Positions 25,529 to 35,185 of a stretch of DNA of 64,000 nt are shown here, in pieces (position 1 is the first letter of the stretch; each line of letters opens with the position of its first letter). The translations under genes and the position numbers were made by a program. The stretch is from Cupriavidus necator N-1 (GTDB taxonomy: Bacteria; Pseudomonadota; Gammaproteobacteria; Burkholderiales; Burkholderiaceae). The stretch is taken from contig NC_015723.1 of NCBI RefSeq assembly GCF_000219215.1, positions 620,001 to 684,000 of the forward strand, read 5' to 3'. The notes under the pieces were generated by a model that saw only the letters and a list, made by a program, of their open reading frames with translations, was not told the DNA's origin and searched no databases.

Positions 25529-26692
25529 ATGGACTTCTCCCTTAGCGTCGAACAGCAGATGGTCCGCGACAGCGCGCGCGACTACCTCGCCGCGCACAGC
25601 GATTCGGAGGCGGTGCGGCGCGTGACCGAGGTAGGCCCGGCGCACGACGAGGCCCTGTGGCAAGCGGTCGCGGGCGAACTCGGCTGGTGCGGCATCGCAC
25701 TGCCCGAAGCCGTGGGCGGCGCCGGCCTGGGCGCGCCCGGGCTGGTGCTGCTGCAGGAACAACTGGGCCAGCGCCTGGCCTGCGTGCCGTTCTGGTCCGC
25801 CGTGTGCGTGGCCGCCCCCTGGCTGCAGGCCAGCCTGGGCCCGCGTGGCAGCGCGCAGTGGCTGGAACGGCTGGCCTGTGGCGAGCTTCGTGCCGCCGCG
25901 GTGCTGCCGGACGATGGCGGCTGGCAGTACGACGGCGCCGCGATTGGCGCGCAGGCAAGCACGGATGGCTTCGTGCTGCGTGGCTGCGCTGCCCAGGTGG
26001 CCGATGCCGTCGGCGCTGACTGGCTGCTGGTGCCGGCCCGACTCGAAGACGGCGTGCCTGCGCTGTTCCTGCTGGAACCGACAGCACTGGCACAGGATGC
26101 GCGATTCATGCTGGCGCCGCTCGATACGCTGGACCGCACGCGGCCGCTGGCCGCGCTGCGGCTGGACGGGCTGCCGGTGCCCGCCAGCGCCTGCCTGGCG
26201 CGCGCGGACGCGGCGGCCTCCGGCCTGGCCCATGCCTGGTGGCACGGCAAGCTGATGCTGGCGGCGGAGCAGCTTGGCGCGGCCCAGCAATGCCTGGACC
26301 TGACCGTGGCCTATGCCTCGGAACGGATCCAGTTCGGCCGCGCCATCGCTTCGTTCCAGGCGGTCAAGCACCGCTGCGCGCAGATGATGGTGCTGGTCGA
26401 GGCAGCGCGCTCGGCAGTGTATGGCGCGGCGCAGGCGTGGGAAATGAGCGATGTGGCCGATGGTACCGGCATCCGCCTCGACATCGCCGCCGCATCCGTG
26501 GCCGCCGACGATGCCCTGCGCTTCTGCGCGCAGGAGGCCATCCAGTTGCATGGCGGTGTCGGCTTCACTTGGGAGTACGACCCCCAGCTCTATTTCAAGC
26601 GCGCGCAGGCCGCCAGCCACTGGCTGGGCGGTGCCGGCGCGGCGCTGGCGTATCTCGCAGCAAATGGCCCGCACGCCTGGAGGACAGCATGA
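25529..26692 (+). CDS. Acyl-CoA dehydrogenase small subunit, probable IpdE2/FadE33 partner
   Basis: A 387-residue acyl-CoA dehydrogenase-like protein with a weak N-terminal half (SLSVEQQMVRDSARDYLA, ALWQAVAGELGWCGIALPE) and a conserved C-terminal core: ASERIQFGRAIASFQAVKHR, then QLHGGVGFTWEYDPQLYFKR. It overlaps the IpdE1-like gene by 4 bp (ATGA), which fits obligate co-assembly: IpdE1-IpdE2 of rhodococci form an alpha2beta2 dehydrogenase acting on the opened ring acyl-CoA. No strong ribosome site precedes the ATG, but the stop of the previous gene is 11 bp away. Confidence 0.75.
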   Translation: MDFSLSVEQQMVRDSARDYLAAHSDSEAVRRVTEVGPAHDEALWQAVAGELGWCGIALPEAVGGAGLGAPGLVLLQEQLGQRLACVPFWSAVCVAAPWLQASLGPRGSAQWLERLACGELRAAAVLPDDGGWQYDGAAIGAQASTDGFVLRGCAAQVADAVGADWLLVPARLEDGVPALFLLEPTALAQDARFMLAPLDTLDRTRPLAALRLDGLPVPASACLARADAAASGLAHAWWHGKLMLAAEQLGAAQQCLDLTVAYASERIQFGRAIASFQAVKHRCAQMMVLVEAARSAVYGAAQAWEMSDVADGTGIRLDIAAASVAADDALRFCAQEAIQLHGGVGFTWEYDPQLYFKRAQAASHWLGGAGAALAYLAANGPHAWRTA

Positions 26693-27891
26693 CAGCGAAT
26701 CACGAGGCGGCATTTCGCGCCGAAGTCGCGCAGTGGATGGCCGCCAACCTGGCCGGCGAGTTCGCCTGCCTGAAGAACCGCGGCGGCCCCGGCGACGAAG
26801 AGGCCTATCCCGAACTGCGCAAGGCATGGGAGCGCCGGCTGGCCGAAGGCGGCTGGACCGGCCTGGGCTGGCCGCGCGCGCATGGCGGGCGCGAGCTGCC
26901 GGTCATGCAGCAGGTGATCTTTCATGAGGAATATGCGCGGGCGGCGGGGCCGGGGCGCATGGGCCATATCGGCGAGGGGCTGATCGGCCCGACCCTGGTC
27001 GCCTTCGGCACCGAGGACCAGAAGGCGCGCCTGCTGCCCGGCATCCTGAATGGCACCGCGTTCTGGTGCCAGGGGTATTCGGAGCCTGGGGCGGGCTCGG
27101 ACCTGGCCAATGTGCGCACGCGGGCGGAGCGCGATGCGGCCAGTGGCGACTGGCTGGTGAGCGGCCAGAAGGTGTGGACCTCGCTCGCGCACGATTCGGA
27201 CTGGATCTTCGTGCTGGCGCGCTGCGAGCCCGGCTCGCGCGGCAGCAAGGGCCTGATCTTCCTGATGCTGCCGCTGGACCAGCCCGGCATCGAGATCCGG
27301 CCGATCCGCCAGATGGGCGGTGGCGCCGAATTCAATGAGGTGTTCTTCGACGGCGCGCGTGCCGCCGCCGCCGATGTGCTGGGCGCGCCCGGCGATGGCT
27401 GGCGCATCGCCATGGCGCTGCTGGGCTTCGAGCGCGGCATCTCCACGCTGGGCCAGCAGATGCAGTTCACGCATGAACTGGAATGGGTGGCGCAGACCGC
27501 GCGCGACAACGGCAGCAGCCGCGACGCGCTGGTGCGCCAGCGCATTGCGCGCGCCTGGGCCGGCCTGCGCGTGATGCGCGCCAATGCGCTGCGCATGCTG
27601 GCAGGCGCGGCGCAGGCAGGCCAGGACGGTGGCACCGCGCTGCAGCGCGAGGCGCTGATCTACAAGTACTACTGGTCAAACTGGCACCGCGACCTGGGCC
27701 AGCTGGCGCTGGACGTGCTGGGCCCGCTGGCCAATGTGCTGGACGCCGGCGACACGCGCCGCACGCGGCTGCAGCAGATGGCGCTGTTCTCGCGCGCCGA
27801 CACCATCTACGCCGGCACCAACGAAATCCAGCTCAACATCATCGCCGAACGCGGCCTCGGCATGCCGCGCGAAGCACGAGGACAGCCATGA
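26689..27891 (+). CDS. ipdE1: IpdE1/FadE30-like acyl-CoA dehydrogenase (large subunit)
   Basis: A 400-residue acyl-CoA dehydrogenase: MAANLAGEFACLKNRGGPGD, GWPRAHGGRELP, WCQGYSEPGAGSDLANVR, VSGQKVWTSLAHDSDW, GFERGISTLGQQMQFTHELE and ADTIYAGTNEIQLNIIAER. These stretches match recalled mycobacterial FadE30 closely. As in other split steroid dehydrogenases, the IYEGT glutamate is Ala. The gene order FadE30-like then IpdF is the same pairing found in the actinobacterial HIP cluster. It overlaps both neighbours by 4 bp, so all three are translationally coupled. Confidence 0.87.
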   Translation: MTANHEAAFRAEVAQWMAANLAGEFACLKNRGGPGDEEAYPELRKAWERRLAEGGWTGLGWPRAHGGRELPVMQQVIFHEEYARAAGPGRMGHIGEGLIGPTLVAFGTEDQKARLLPGILNGTAFWCQGYSEPGAGSDLANVRTRAERDAASGDWLVSGQKVWTSLAHDSDWIFVLARCEPGSRGSKGLIFLMLPLDQPGIEIRPIRQMGGGAEFNEVFFDGARAAAADVLGAPGDGWRIAMALLGFERGISTLGQQMQFTHELEWVAQTARDNGSSRDALVRQRIARAWAGLRVMRANALRMLAGAAQAGQDGGTALQREALIYKYYWSNWHRDLGQLALDVLGPLANVLDAGDTRRTRLQQMALFSRADTIYAGTNEIQLNIIAERGLGMPREARGQP

Positions 27892-28691
27892 CCCTGAACA
27901 CCGAAATCCCCAGCGCCCCAGCCTATGTGCCGGGCCATCAGCTGCTCGCCGGCAAGAGCGTGCTCATCACCGCGGCGGCGGGCGCCGGCATCGGCTTTGC
28001 CGCCGCGCGCCGCTGCGCGGAGGAGGGCTGCCGCGCGCTGATGATCTCCGATGTTCACCAGAAGCGGCTGGACGAAGCGGTCGGGCGCCTGCGCGCGGAA
28101 ACCGGCCTGCAGGCGATCCATGGCCAGCTTTGCGATGTGTCGGATGAAGCGCAGGTGCGCGCACTTGTGGCCGCCGCCGAAGAAGTTTTGGGCGGAACCG
28201 ACGTACTGATCAACAACGCCGGCCTGGGCGGCTCGCGCCGCCTAGTTGATATGGACGATGCCGAGTGGTCGCGCGTGATCGATATTTCCCTCACGGGCAC
28301 CTTCCGCATGACGCGCGCGATGTTGCCGCACATGCAGGCGCGCCGGCGCGGCGCCATCGTCAACAACGCCTCGGTGCTGGGCTGGCGTGCGCAGAAGGAG
28401 CAGTCGCACTACGCCGCGGCCAAGGCCGGGGTGATGGCGCTGACGCGCTGCAGCGCGATGGAGGCCGCCGAATTTGGCGTGCGCATCAATGCGGTGGCGC
28501 CCAGCATCGCGCTGCATGACTTCCTGAAGAAGTCGGCGCCGGCCGACCTGCTGCGCCAGCTCAGCGAGCGCGAAGCCTTCGGGCGCGCGGCCGAGGTGTG
28601 GGAGGTGGCCAATGTGATGGTGTTCCTGGCCAGCGACTATGCCTCGTACATGACGGGCGAGGTGCTGCCGGTGAGCAGCCAGCGGGCTTGA
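27888..28691 (+). CDS. ipdF: IpdF-like SDR, 5-hydroxy-HIP-CoA dehydrogenase
   Basis: A 267-residue SDR with the unusual cofactor motif TAAAGAGIGFAAARRCAEEG instead of TGxxxGxG, then SDVHQKRLDEA, NNAGLGGSRRL, NNASVLGWRAQKEQSHYAAA (active-site Ser, Tyr and Lys) and NAVAPSIALHDFL. The TAAAG variant, the NNASVLGWRAQ block and GEAFGRAAE-like (REAFGRAAEVWEVA) match recalled Rv3559c/IpdF. IpdF oxidises the ring hydroxyl introduced on HIP-CoA. It overlaps ipdE1 by 4 bp. Confidence is high because several long blocks agree. Confidence 0.87.
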   Translation: MTLNTEIPSAPAYVPGHQLLAGKSVLITAAAGAGIGFAAARRCAEEGCRALMISDVHQKRLDEAVGRLRAETGLQAIHGQLCDVSDEAQVRALVAAAEEVLGGTDVLINNAGLGGSRRLVDMDDAEWSRVIDISLTGTFRMTRAMLPHMQARRRGAIVNNASVLGWRAQKEQSHYAAAKAGVMALTRCSAMEAAEFGVRINAVAPSIALHDFLKKSAPADLLRQLSEREAFGRAAEVWEVANVMVFLASDYASYMTGEVLPVSSQRA

Positions 28692-28731
28692 AGGGAAACA
28701 GTTGGGACCGGGAACAACGCAGGAACCAGAC

Positions 28732-29187
28732 ATGCCAAGAATCTTCCGTTCTGCCGAAGACATCCACGCCGCCGTCGGCCAGCGCCTCGGCGAAAGCGCC
28801 TGGACCCAGATCACCCAGGAACAGGTCAACCAGTTCGCCAATGCCACCGGCGACCACCAGTGGCTGCACGTGGACCCTGAGCGCGCCGCGCAGGGCCCAT
28901 ACGGCGCCTGCATCGCGCACGGCTACCTGACGCTGGCGCTGGTCAACCAGTTCCTGCCGGAACTGGTCACGGTCGAAGGCATGAAGTGGGGCGTCAACTA
29001 CGGCTGCGACAAGGTGCGCTTCCCGGCGCCGGTGCGCGTGGGCGCGCGCGTGCGCGGCGTGGGCGAGCTGGTGCGGGCCGAGACCTTGCAGGGCGGCGTG
29101 CAGTCGGTGGTGCGCATGACCGTGGAAATCGAAGGCGGGGACAAGCCGGCCTGCGTGGCCGAGACCATCAGCCGCTATTACTTCTGA
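28732..29187 (+). CDS. MaoC-like (R)-specific enoyl-CoA hydratase
   Basis: A 151-residue single hot-dog domain of the MaoC/R-hydratase type. [20 protein letters not shown] carries the catalytic Asp-x4-His pair, followed by [18 protein letters not shown] and a Tyr-rich [13 protein letters not shown]. Such hydratases hydrate enoyl-CoAs in beta-oxidation of HIP or side-chain acyl-CoAs. The ATG at 28732 follows CAGGAACCAGAC; an in-frame start at 28702 would add ten residues without a good ribosome site. It sits between ipdF and the second thiolase (13 bp gap). Confidence 0.83.
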   Translation: MPRIFRSAEDIHAAVGQRLGESAWTQITQEQVNQFANATGDHQWLHVDPERAAQGPYGACIAHGYLTLALVNQFLPELVTVEGMKWGVNYGCDKVRFPAPVRVGARVRGVGELVRAETLQGGVQSVVRMTVEIEGGDKPACVAETISRYYF

Positions 29188-29200
29188 ACAGGAATCCAGA

Positions 29201-30403
29201 ATGAAAGAAGCAGTCATTGTCGCCGTCGCGCGCACACCGATCGGCAAGGCCTTCCGCGGTGCCTTCAACGACACCGAGGCCCCGGTGCTGGGCGGCCACG
29301 TGGTGCGCGCGGTGGTGGAGCGCGCCGGCGTGGATCCGTCCGAGGTGGAAGATGTGCTGATCGGCGCGGCCGCGCAGCAGGGCACCCAGGGCTACAACCT
29401 GGGCCGCCTGTGCGCGGTGGCGGCCGGTCTGCCGGACAGCGTGCCCGGCATGACCATGGACCGCATGTGCGGCTCGGGCCTGATGACGATCGCGGCGGGC
29501 GCCCGCGCGATCCAGTGCAGCGAGGCCGACATCATCGTGGCCGGCGGCGCGGAATCCATCTCGCTGACGCAGACCAAGCACAAGAACAGCTACCGCGCCC
29601 AGTCCGAAGCGGTGCTGGCGCGGCAGCCGGCAGCCTATATGGCAATGATCGAGACCGCCGAGGTGGTGGCACGCCGCTACGGCATCAGCCGCGCCGAGCA
29701 GGATGCCTACGCCTGGCGCAGCCAGCAGCGCACCGCCGAGGCACAGCGGCGCGGTGCCTTCGACGACGAGATCGTGCCGCTGGAAACGCGCCGCGCGCTG
29801 TTCGACAAGGCCGGCACGCTGACCGGCCACGAGACCGTGCGGCTTGCGCACGACGAGTGCAACCGGCCCGATACCACGGCCAGCAGCCTGGAGGCGCTGA
29901 AGCCGGTCTGGAGCGGCGGACAGGCTGTGGCCGCCGGCGAGCACATCACCGCCGGCAATGCTTCGCAACTGTCGGACGGCGCCGCCGCGGTGCTGCTGAT
30001 GAGCGCCGACGAGGCCCGCCGCCGCGGCCTGCGCCCGCTGGGACGCTACCGCGGCATGGCGGTGGCGGGCTGCGCGCCGGACGAGATGGGGATTGGCCCG
30101 GTGTTCGCCGTGCCCAGGCTGCTCGAGCGCCATGACATGACGGTGGCGGATGTGGGCCTGTGGGAGCTGAACGAGGCCTTTGCCTGCCAGGTGCTGTACT
30201 GCCAGCAGAAGCTGGGCATCCCGGATGCGCGGCTGAACGTCAACGGCGGCGCGATCTCGATCGGCCATCCGTTCGGCATGTCGGGTGCGCGCATGACCGC
30301 GCACGCGCTGATTGAAGGCCGGCGCCGCGGCGTGCAGCAGGCGGTGGTGACCATGTGCATCGGCGGCGGCATGGGCGCCGCCGCGCTGTTCGACATCCTG
30401 TAA
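29201..30403 (+). CDS. Acetyl-CoA acetyltransferase-type thiolase
   Basis: A 400-residue thiolase with [20 protein letters not shown] (nucleophilic Cys), [33 protein letters not shown] and [14 protein letters not shown] (second Cys). It belongs to a different branch from FadA6 (SGLMT rather than SSQQA), closer to FadA/PcaF-like degradative thiolases. It may finish beta-oxidation of the C/D-ring acyl-CoAs or of a side chain; the exact substrate is unknown. It is followed by the 71-bp spacer before the transporter genes. Confidence 0.85.
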   Translation: MKEAVIVAVARTPIGKAFRGAFNDTEAPVLGGHVVRAVVERAGVDPSEVEDVLIGAAAQQGTQGYNLGRLCAVAAGLPDSVPGMTMDRMCGSGLMTIAAGARAIQCSEADIIVAGGAESISLTQTKHKNSYRAQSEAVLARQPAAYMAMIETAEVVARRYGISRAEQDAYAWRSQQRTAEAQRRGAFDDEIVPLETRRALFDKAGTLTGHETVRLAHDECNRPDTTASSLEALKPVWSGGQAVAAGEHITAGNASQLSDGAAAVLLMSADEARRRGLRPLGRYRGMAVAGCAPDEMGIGPVFAVPRLLERHDMTVADVGLWELNEAFACQVLYCQQKLGIPDARLNVNGGAISIGHPFGMSGARMTAHALIEGRRRGVQQAVVTMCIGGGMGAAALFDIL

Positions 30404-30474
30404 TCACAAGCAGCCCCTGCAGGGACCGGCCCGCAACGAGGCCGCCTGCCATCACTCCAACCGGAGGAGACATC

Positions 30475-31440
30475 ATGAAACGACTGATCGGCGTCGCCAT
30501 GTCGCTGGCCGTGCTGGCCACCGCGGTATGGGCCTTCGCGCCGCGCCCGCTGCCGCCGTTCGCGGCTACGACGCTGCGCCCGGACGGCCTGCAGGTCAAC
30601 GGCATCGCGCGCGCCGGCGAGCGCCTGGTGGCGGTGGGCGAGCGCGGCCAGATCCTGTTCAGCGACGACCAGGGCCGCAACTGGCGCACGGCCGTCGTGG
30701 ATCATCCGCAAGGCGCCGCGCTGACCCAGGTGGTCTTTGCCGACAGCCGCCACGGCATGGCGGTCGGGCACAGCGGCTGGATCCTGCGCACCGAAGACGG
30801 CGGTGCCCACTGGCAGCAGGTGGCCTTCGACGCGCGCTCGTCCGATCCGCTGCTGGGCGCCTGGGCGCAGGCGGGCGGCCCGTGGTTCGCGGTCGGCAGC
30901 TTTGGCCGCTTCCTGGTCTCGCGCGACCAGGGCAGGCACTGGGAGGCGGCCGCAGACAAGGCCATGCAAGACCGCCACCTCAACGGCATTGCCGGCGATG
31001 GGCAGGGACGCCTGATGCTGGTCGGCGAAGCCGGCCTGGTGCTGCGCTCGCCCGACGGCGGCAGCCGCTGGGAGGTGGTGAAGTCCCCCTACGAGGGTTC
31101 GCTGTACGGCGTGCAGCCGCTGCGCGACGGCGCCTGGCTGGCTTTCGGCATGCGCGGCAACGCCTTGCGCAGCGAGGACTTCGGCGCCACCTGGCAGGCC
31201 GCGGACACTGGCCTCAAGACCTCGTTCTTCGGCGGCGTCGAGCTGCCCGATGGCCGCATCGTGCTGGCCGGGCAGGGTGGCACGCTGGTGATGTCCGCCG
31301 ACGGCGGGCGCCAGTTCACCGCCTTGCCCGCCGGCAGCCCGCAGACCCTGGCCGCGCTGGCCCCTGCCGGCAAGGACACGCTGGCGCTGGGCGGCAATGG
31401 CGGCCTTGCCGGCGCCACGCTCGCCGCCAACCCCCGCTGA
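30475..31440 (+). CDS. YCF48-like beta-propeller protein with signal sequence
   Basis: A 321-residue protein with an N-terminal hydrophobic signal or anchor (IGVAMSLAVLATAVWAFAP) and repeated propeller blades of the YCF48/BNR type: GERGQILFSDDQGRNW, GHSGWILRTEDGGAHW, GSFGRFLVSRDQGRHW, GEAGLVLRSPDGGSRW, GMRGNALRSEDFGATW and GQGGTLVMSADGGRQF, so at least six Asp-box-like repeats. Despite its name the family is not restricted to photosynthesis: in proteobacteria it often accompanies an RND transporter and DUF1302/DUF1329 proteins in hydrophobic-compound loci, as here. CCGGAGGAGACATC precedes the ATG. A periplasmic accessory of the RND transporter is inferred. Confidence 0.8.
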   Translation: MKRLIGVAMSLAVLATAVWAFAPRPLPPFAATTLRPDGLQVNGIARAGERLVAVGERGQILFSDDQGRNWRTAVVDHPQGAALTQVVFADSRHGMAVGHSGWILRTEDGGAHWQQVAFDARSSDPLLGAWAQAGGPWFAVGSFGRFLVSRDQGRHWEAAADKAMQDRHLNGIAGDGQGRLMLVGEAGLVLRSPDGGSRWEVVKSPYEGSLYGVQPLRDGAWLAFGMRGNALRSEDFGATWQAADTGLKTSFFGGVELPDGRIVLAGQGGTLVMSADGGRQFTALPAGSPQTLAALAPAGKDTLALGGNGGLAGATLAANPR

Positions 31441-31478
31441 CCCTGCCTGACCCTGGCTAACCGAATGCGAGAACGATC

Positions 31479-33920
31479 ATGACCCGCCCCCATTCCTCCG
31501 GCCGCCTGGGCCGCCTTGTCGATGCCTGTGCCAGCCTGCTGATGCACCGGCGCCGCCTGCTGCTGGTGCTGTGCCTGGCCGTGACCGTGGCGCTGGGCGT
31601 CTCGGCCACGCGGCTGCGGCTCGATCCCGGCTTCAACAAGATGATCCCGCTGCAGCACCGGTACATGCAGGTGTTTACCAAATACGCGAGCACCTTCTCC
31701 GGTGCCAATACGGTGCTGCTGAGCCTGCGCTGGAAGGGCGACGGCGACATCTATAACGCGGCCTTCATGGACAAGCTGCGCCGCGCCACCGATGACGTGT
31801 TCTTCATTCCCGGCGTGGACCGGTCGCGCGTGTTCTCGCTGTTCACGCCCAATGTGCGCTACACCGAGGTGACGGAGGCGGGCTTTCGCGGCGACGTGGT
31901 GGTTCCGGGGCGCTTCTCCGGCACGCCGGCCGAGCTCGATAAGGTGCGCCGCAACGTGGCGCGCTCCGGCCAGATCGGCCGCCTCGTCAGCAACGACCTG
32001 AGGTCCGCGCTGATTCGCGCGGAGCTGCGTGAGACCGATCCGGCCACCGGCAAGACCATCGACTACGGTTCGGTCGCACGCCAGCTGGAGAAGATCCGCG
32101 GGGAATTCAGCGGCACCGACGTCGAGGTCAATATCGTCGGCTTTGCCAAGCTGGTGGGCGATGTGGAAGAGGGCATCGCCGGCGTGATGGGCTTCTTCGC
32201 GCTGGCCTTCGCCGTGACTGCGCTGCTGCTGTGGCTGTACACGCGCTCGCTGCGCATCACGCTGCTGTCGCTGGTGGTGGCGCTGCTGCCCGTGGCCTGG
32301 CTGCTGGGCCTGCTGCCGCTGCTGGGCTACGGCATCGACCCAATGTCGATCCTGGTGCCGTTCCTGATCTTCTCGATCGGGGTCTCGCACGCGGTGCAGA
32401 TGACCAATGCCTGGAAGCAGGAAGTGGTGCAGGGGCATGGTGCGCTGGACAGCGCCAGCGCGGCCTTCCGCAAACTGTTCATCCCCGGCACGGTCGCGCT
32501 GCTGACCAACGCGCTCGGGTTCATGGTCATCATGCGCATCGAGATCGACATCGTGCGCGAGCTTGGCATCACGGCCTGCCTGGGTGTGCTGCTGATGATC
32601 GTGACCAACAAGGTGTTCCTGCCGATCCTGCTGTCGTACACGCGGCTGGAGCCGTCGGCGCTGGCATCGGCGCAGGCCCGGCGCGCGCAGGGAACCGGCG
32701 GGCTGTGGCAGAAGTTCGGCGCGCTGGCGCGCCCGGGACCGGCGCTGGGGGTGTTCGTGGCCGCGCTCGCGCTGCTGGCGGCCGGCGCCATCGATTCACG
32801 CGGCCTGAAGATCGGCGATGTCGGCAGCGGCGCACCGGAACTGCGCGCGGATTCGCGCTACAACCGCGATAGCGCCAGCATCGTGAGCCAGTACAACATC
32901 GGCTCGGATGCACTGACCGTGGTGGTGGAGCCCACCGGCTTCGACGACGGCTGCCTGCACTACCCGGTGATGAGTGCGGTGGAACGCTTCGAGATGCATA
33001 TGCGCGGCGTGTCCGGCGTGCAGTCGGTAGTGAGCGTGTCATCGCTGGCCAAGGTGGTGATCGGCGCCTACAACGAGGGCAACCCGCGCTGGGAGGCGCT
33101 GCCGCGCAGCAGCGAGGGCCTGAGCCAGGGCGCCAAGGCCTTCGACCCGGACAACGGCATGAATACCTCGAACTGCCAGGCCATCCAGGTGCTGATCTAC
33201 ACGGCCAACCATGAGGGCGCCACCATCGCCCACATCATCCGCGAGATCCGCCGCTTCACCGCCGCCGACAAGACCCCCAACGTGGCGTTCCGCCTGGCCG
33301 GGGGCAATATCGGCGTGATGGCGGCCACCAATGAGGCCGTGGAGGAAGCCGAAGTGACCATGCTGCTGTCGATCTTCGGCGCGATCACGCTGCTGTGCCT
33401 GCTGACGTTCCGCTCGTGGCGCGCGGTGCTGTGCATCATCGTGCCGCTGACGCTGGTGTCGGTGCTGTGCAATGCGCTGATGGCGCGGCTTGGCATCGGG
33501 CTGAAGGTGTCGACGCTGCCGGTCATCACACTGGGCGTGGGCGTTGGCGTGGACTACGGCATCTACCTGTATGAGCGCATCCAGCACCAGATCCGCGAGG
33601 AAGGACAGGCCTTGCCGCAGGCCTTTGCCGAGGCCATGCGCCAGCGCGGTTCGGCGGCGCTGTTCACGGCGCTGACGATGTGCATCGGCGTGGGCACCTG
33701 GGCCTTTGCCGCGCTCAAGTTCCAGGCCGACATGGGGATCCTGCTGGCCTTCATGTTCCTGGTGAACCTGTTCGGTGCGGTGTCTTTGCTGCCGGCGCTG
33801 GCTGCGTGGCTGGGGGTGGAGGAAGAAGAGCGTGCACGCGTGGCCGCCGGTGGTGCCGGTGGCGCAGCGCGCGGCGAGACGGTGACGCCGGCGCACGCCT
33901 TGAAATCCGACGTGGTATAG
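31479..33920 (+). CDS. RND/MMPL-family transporter (813 aa)
   Basis: An inner-membrane RND-superfamily protein with the internal duplication of MMPL-type transporters. A first transmembrane helix (about residues 27-46) precedes a periplasmic domain, then a bundle of five helices around residues 230-390 including PMSILVPFLIFSIGVSHAVQ; the second half repeats this (about residues 620-790) with VITLGVGVGVDYGIYLYERI. The buried Asp/Gly motif (GVGVDYG) is the usual proton-relay region. Neighbours (YCF48, DUF1329) and location suggest transport of steroids or hydrophobic intermediates across the envelope; direction is unknown. The gene lies 38 bp after the YCF48 gene. Confidence 0.85.
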   Translation: MTRPHSSGRLGRLVDACASLLMHRRRLLLVLCLAVTVALGVSATRLRLDPGFNKMIPLQHRYMQVFTKYASTFSGANTVLLSLRWKGDGDIYNAAFMDKLRRATDDVFFIPGVDRSRVFSLFTPNVRYTEVTEAGFRGDVVVPGRFSGTPAELDKVRRNVARSGQIGRLVSNDLRSALIRAELRETDPATGKTIDYGSVARQLEKIRGEFSGTDVEVNIVGFAKLVGDVEEGIAGVMGFFALAFAVTALLLWLYTRSLRITLLSLVVALLPVAWLLGLLPLLGYGIDPMSILVPFLIFSIGVSHAVQMTNAWKQEVVQGHGALDSASAAFRKLFIPGTVALLTNALGFMVIMRIEIDIVRELGITACLGVLLMIVTNKVFLPILLSYTRLEPSALASAQARRAQGTGGLWQKFGALARPGPALGVFVAALALLAAGAIDSRGLKIGDVGSGAPELRADSRYNRDSASIVSQYNIGSDALTVVVEPTGFDDGCLHYPVMSAVERFEMHMRGVSGVQSVVSVSSLAKVVIGAYNEGNPRWEALPRSSEGLSQGAKAFDPDNGMNTSNCQAIQVLIYTANHEGATIAHIIREIRRFTAADKTPNVAFRLAGGNIGVMAATNEAVEEAEVTMLLSIFGAITLLCLLTFRSWRAVLCIIVPLTLVSVLCNALMARLGIGLKVSTLPVITLGVGVGVDYGIYLYERIQHQIREEGQALPQAFAEAMRQRGSAALFTALTMCIGVGTWAFAALKFQADMGILLAFMFLVNLFGAVSLLPALAAWLGVEEEERARVAAGGAGGAARGETVTPAHALKSDVV

Positions 33921-33943
33921 GGCCGATGTCCCGGAGAAACAAC

Positions 33944-35185
33944 ATGCACGATAACCAGGCTTCCGCGGCGGCGGCATTCACGCCGGTCCGCATCGGCCCG
34001 CTCACGCTGCGCAACCGCTTGATCAAGGCCGGCGCCAACGAGGGCATGACGCCGCAGGGCCTGCCGACCCAGGCCCTGGTCAGGCACCACCGCGAGCTTG
34101 CCGCGGGCGGCGTGGGCATGACCACGGTAGCGTATGCGGCGGTGGCCGACGACGGCCTGACTTTTTCGCACCAGCTCAGCATGCGCCCGGAGCAGGTTGC
34201 GCCCCTGCGCGTGCTGACCGATGCCGTGCATCGCGAAGGCGCTGCGGCCTGCCTGCAGATCACCCATGCGGGCTCGTTCACCACCATGCGCCACGGCGGC
34301 AGCCGCGCGCCGGGCAGTGCTTCGGCCGGACTCAATGCCTTTGGCATGCTGCATGGCGTGTATTTCCAGCGTGCCATGCGCGAGGCGGACATGGCACGCG
34401 TTGCCGGCCAGTTCGCCGCGGCAGCGCGTCTGGCGCGCGAAGCCGGCTTCGATGCGGTGGAAATCCACATGGGGCACGGCTACCTGCTCAACCAGTTCCT
34501 GTCGCCGCTGAGCAACCGGCGGCGCGATGCGTTCGGCGGCGGCGTGGAGAACCGCACCCGCTTTCCGGCCGCGGTGCTGCGCCAGGTGAAGGACGCGGTC
34601 GGCGCCGAGCTGGCGGTCTGCTGCAAGCTGAGCGTCAGCGACGGCGTGCCGGGCGGCAACGAACCTGCGGATTCCGCCGTGACCGCGCGCCTGCTGGAGG
34701 CGGAAGGCGCCGACCTGCTGACCCTCAGCGGCGGGCGCAACGTGGAGAGCCCGTGGGCGCTGTTCGGCAGCCCCATGCCCACGGCGCAGATGAAGGCCGC
34801 CGCACCGACCGCGGTGGCGCGCTTCGGCATCACCATGCTGGAAAAGCGTACGCCGCGCGCGCTGGCCTTTCGCGAGCTGTATTTCCTGGAAGCGTCGCGC
34901 GTGGTGCGGCGGGCGGTGCGCATGCCGCTGGCCTATATCGGCGGCGTCAAGTCGATCGGCAATGTCGCGCAGCTGATGGAAGAGGGTTTCGACTGCGTCG
35001 CGCTGGCGCGCGCGCTGATCCACGATCCCGCGCTGGTCGCCAACTGGCGCAGCGGCGCGGTGGCGCATTCGGCCTGTGACAGCTGCAATGGCTGCGTGGC
35101 CCGGATCTACGATCCGGCCGGCGTCAGTTGCGTGCACGGCCCGGGCAATGATCCGGCTCTGACCAGGATTGCCGCGCTGCAGTAG
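33944..35185 (+). CDS. Old Yellow Enzyme-family NADH:flavin oxidoreductase (single domain)
   Basis: A 413-residue FMN-binding TIM barrel: IGPLTLRNRLIKAGANEGMT, LQITHAGSFT, FDAVEIHMGHGYLLNQFLSP (His-x-Gly-His substrate region), SNRRRDAFGGGVENRTRF and AYIGGVKSIGNVAQLMEEGF. A cysteine cluster C-D-S-C-N-G-C, with a fourth Cys 12 residues later, resembles the 4Fe-4S site of 2,4-dienoyl-CoA reductases, but the C-terminal FAD/NAD domain of those enzymes is missing. It probably reduces an enone or dienoyl-CoA of a steroid intermediate. The ATG at 33944 follows CCGGAG; its stop codon overlaps copy 4 of the shared motif. Confidence 0.8.
   Translation: MHDNQASAAAAFTPVRIGPLTLRNRLIKAGANEGMTPQGLPTQALVRHHRELAAGGVGMTTVAYAAVADDGLTFSHQLSMRPEQVAPLRVLTDAVHREGAAACLQITHAGSFTTMRHGGSRAPGSASAGLNAFGMLHGVYFQRAMREADMARVAGQFAAAARLAREAGFDAVEIHMGHGYLLNQFLSPLSNRRRDAFGGGVENRTRFPAAVLRQVKDAVGAELAVCCKLSVSDGVPGGNEPADSAVTARLLEAEGADLLTLSGGRNVESPWALFGSPMPTAQMKAAAPTAVARFGITMLEKRTPRALAFRELYFLEASRVVRRAVRMPLAYIGGVKSIGNVAQLMEEGFDCVALARALIHDPALVANWRSGAVAHSACDSCNGCVARIYDPAGVSCVHGPGNDPALTRIAALQ

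Noticed and set aside
30475..31440. Photosystem II assembly role for the YCF48-like protein
   Set aside because: No photosynthesis genes are present; YCF48-type propellers are common next to RND transporters in non-photosynthetic proteobacteria.
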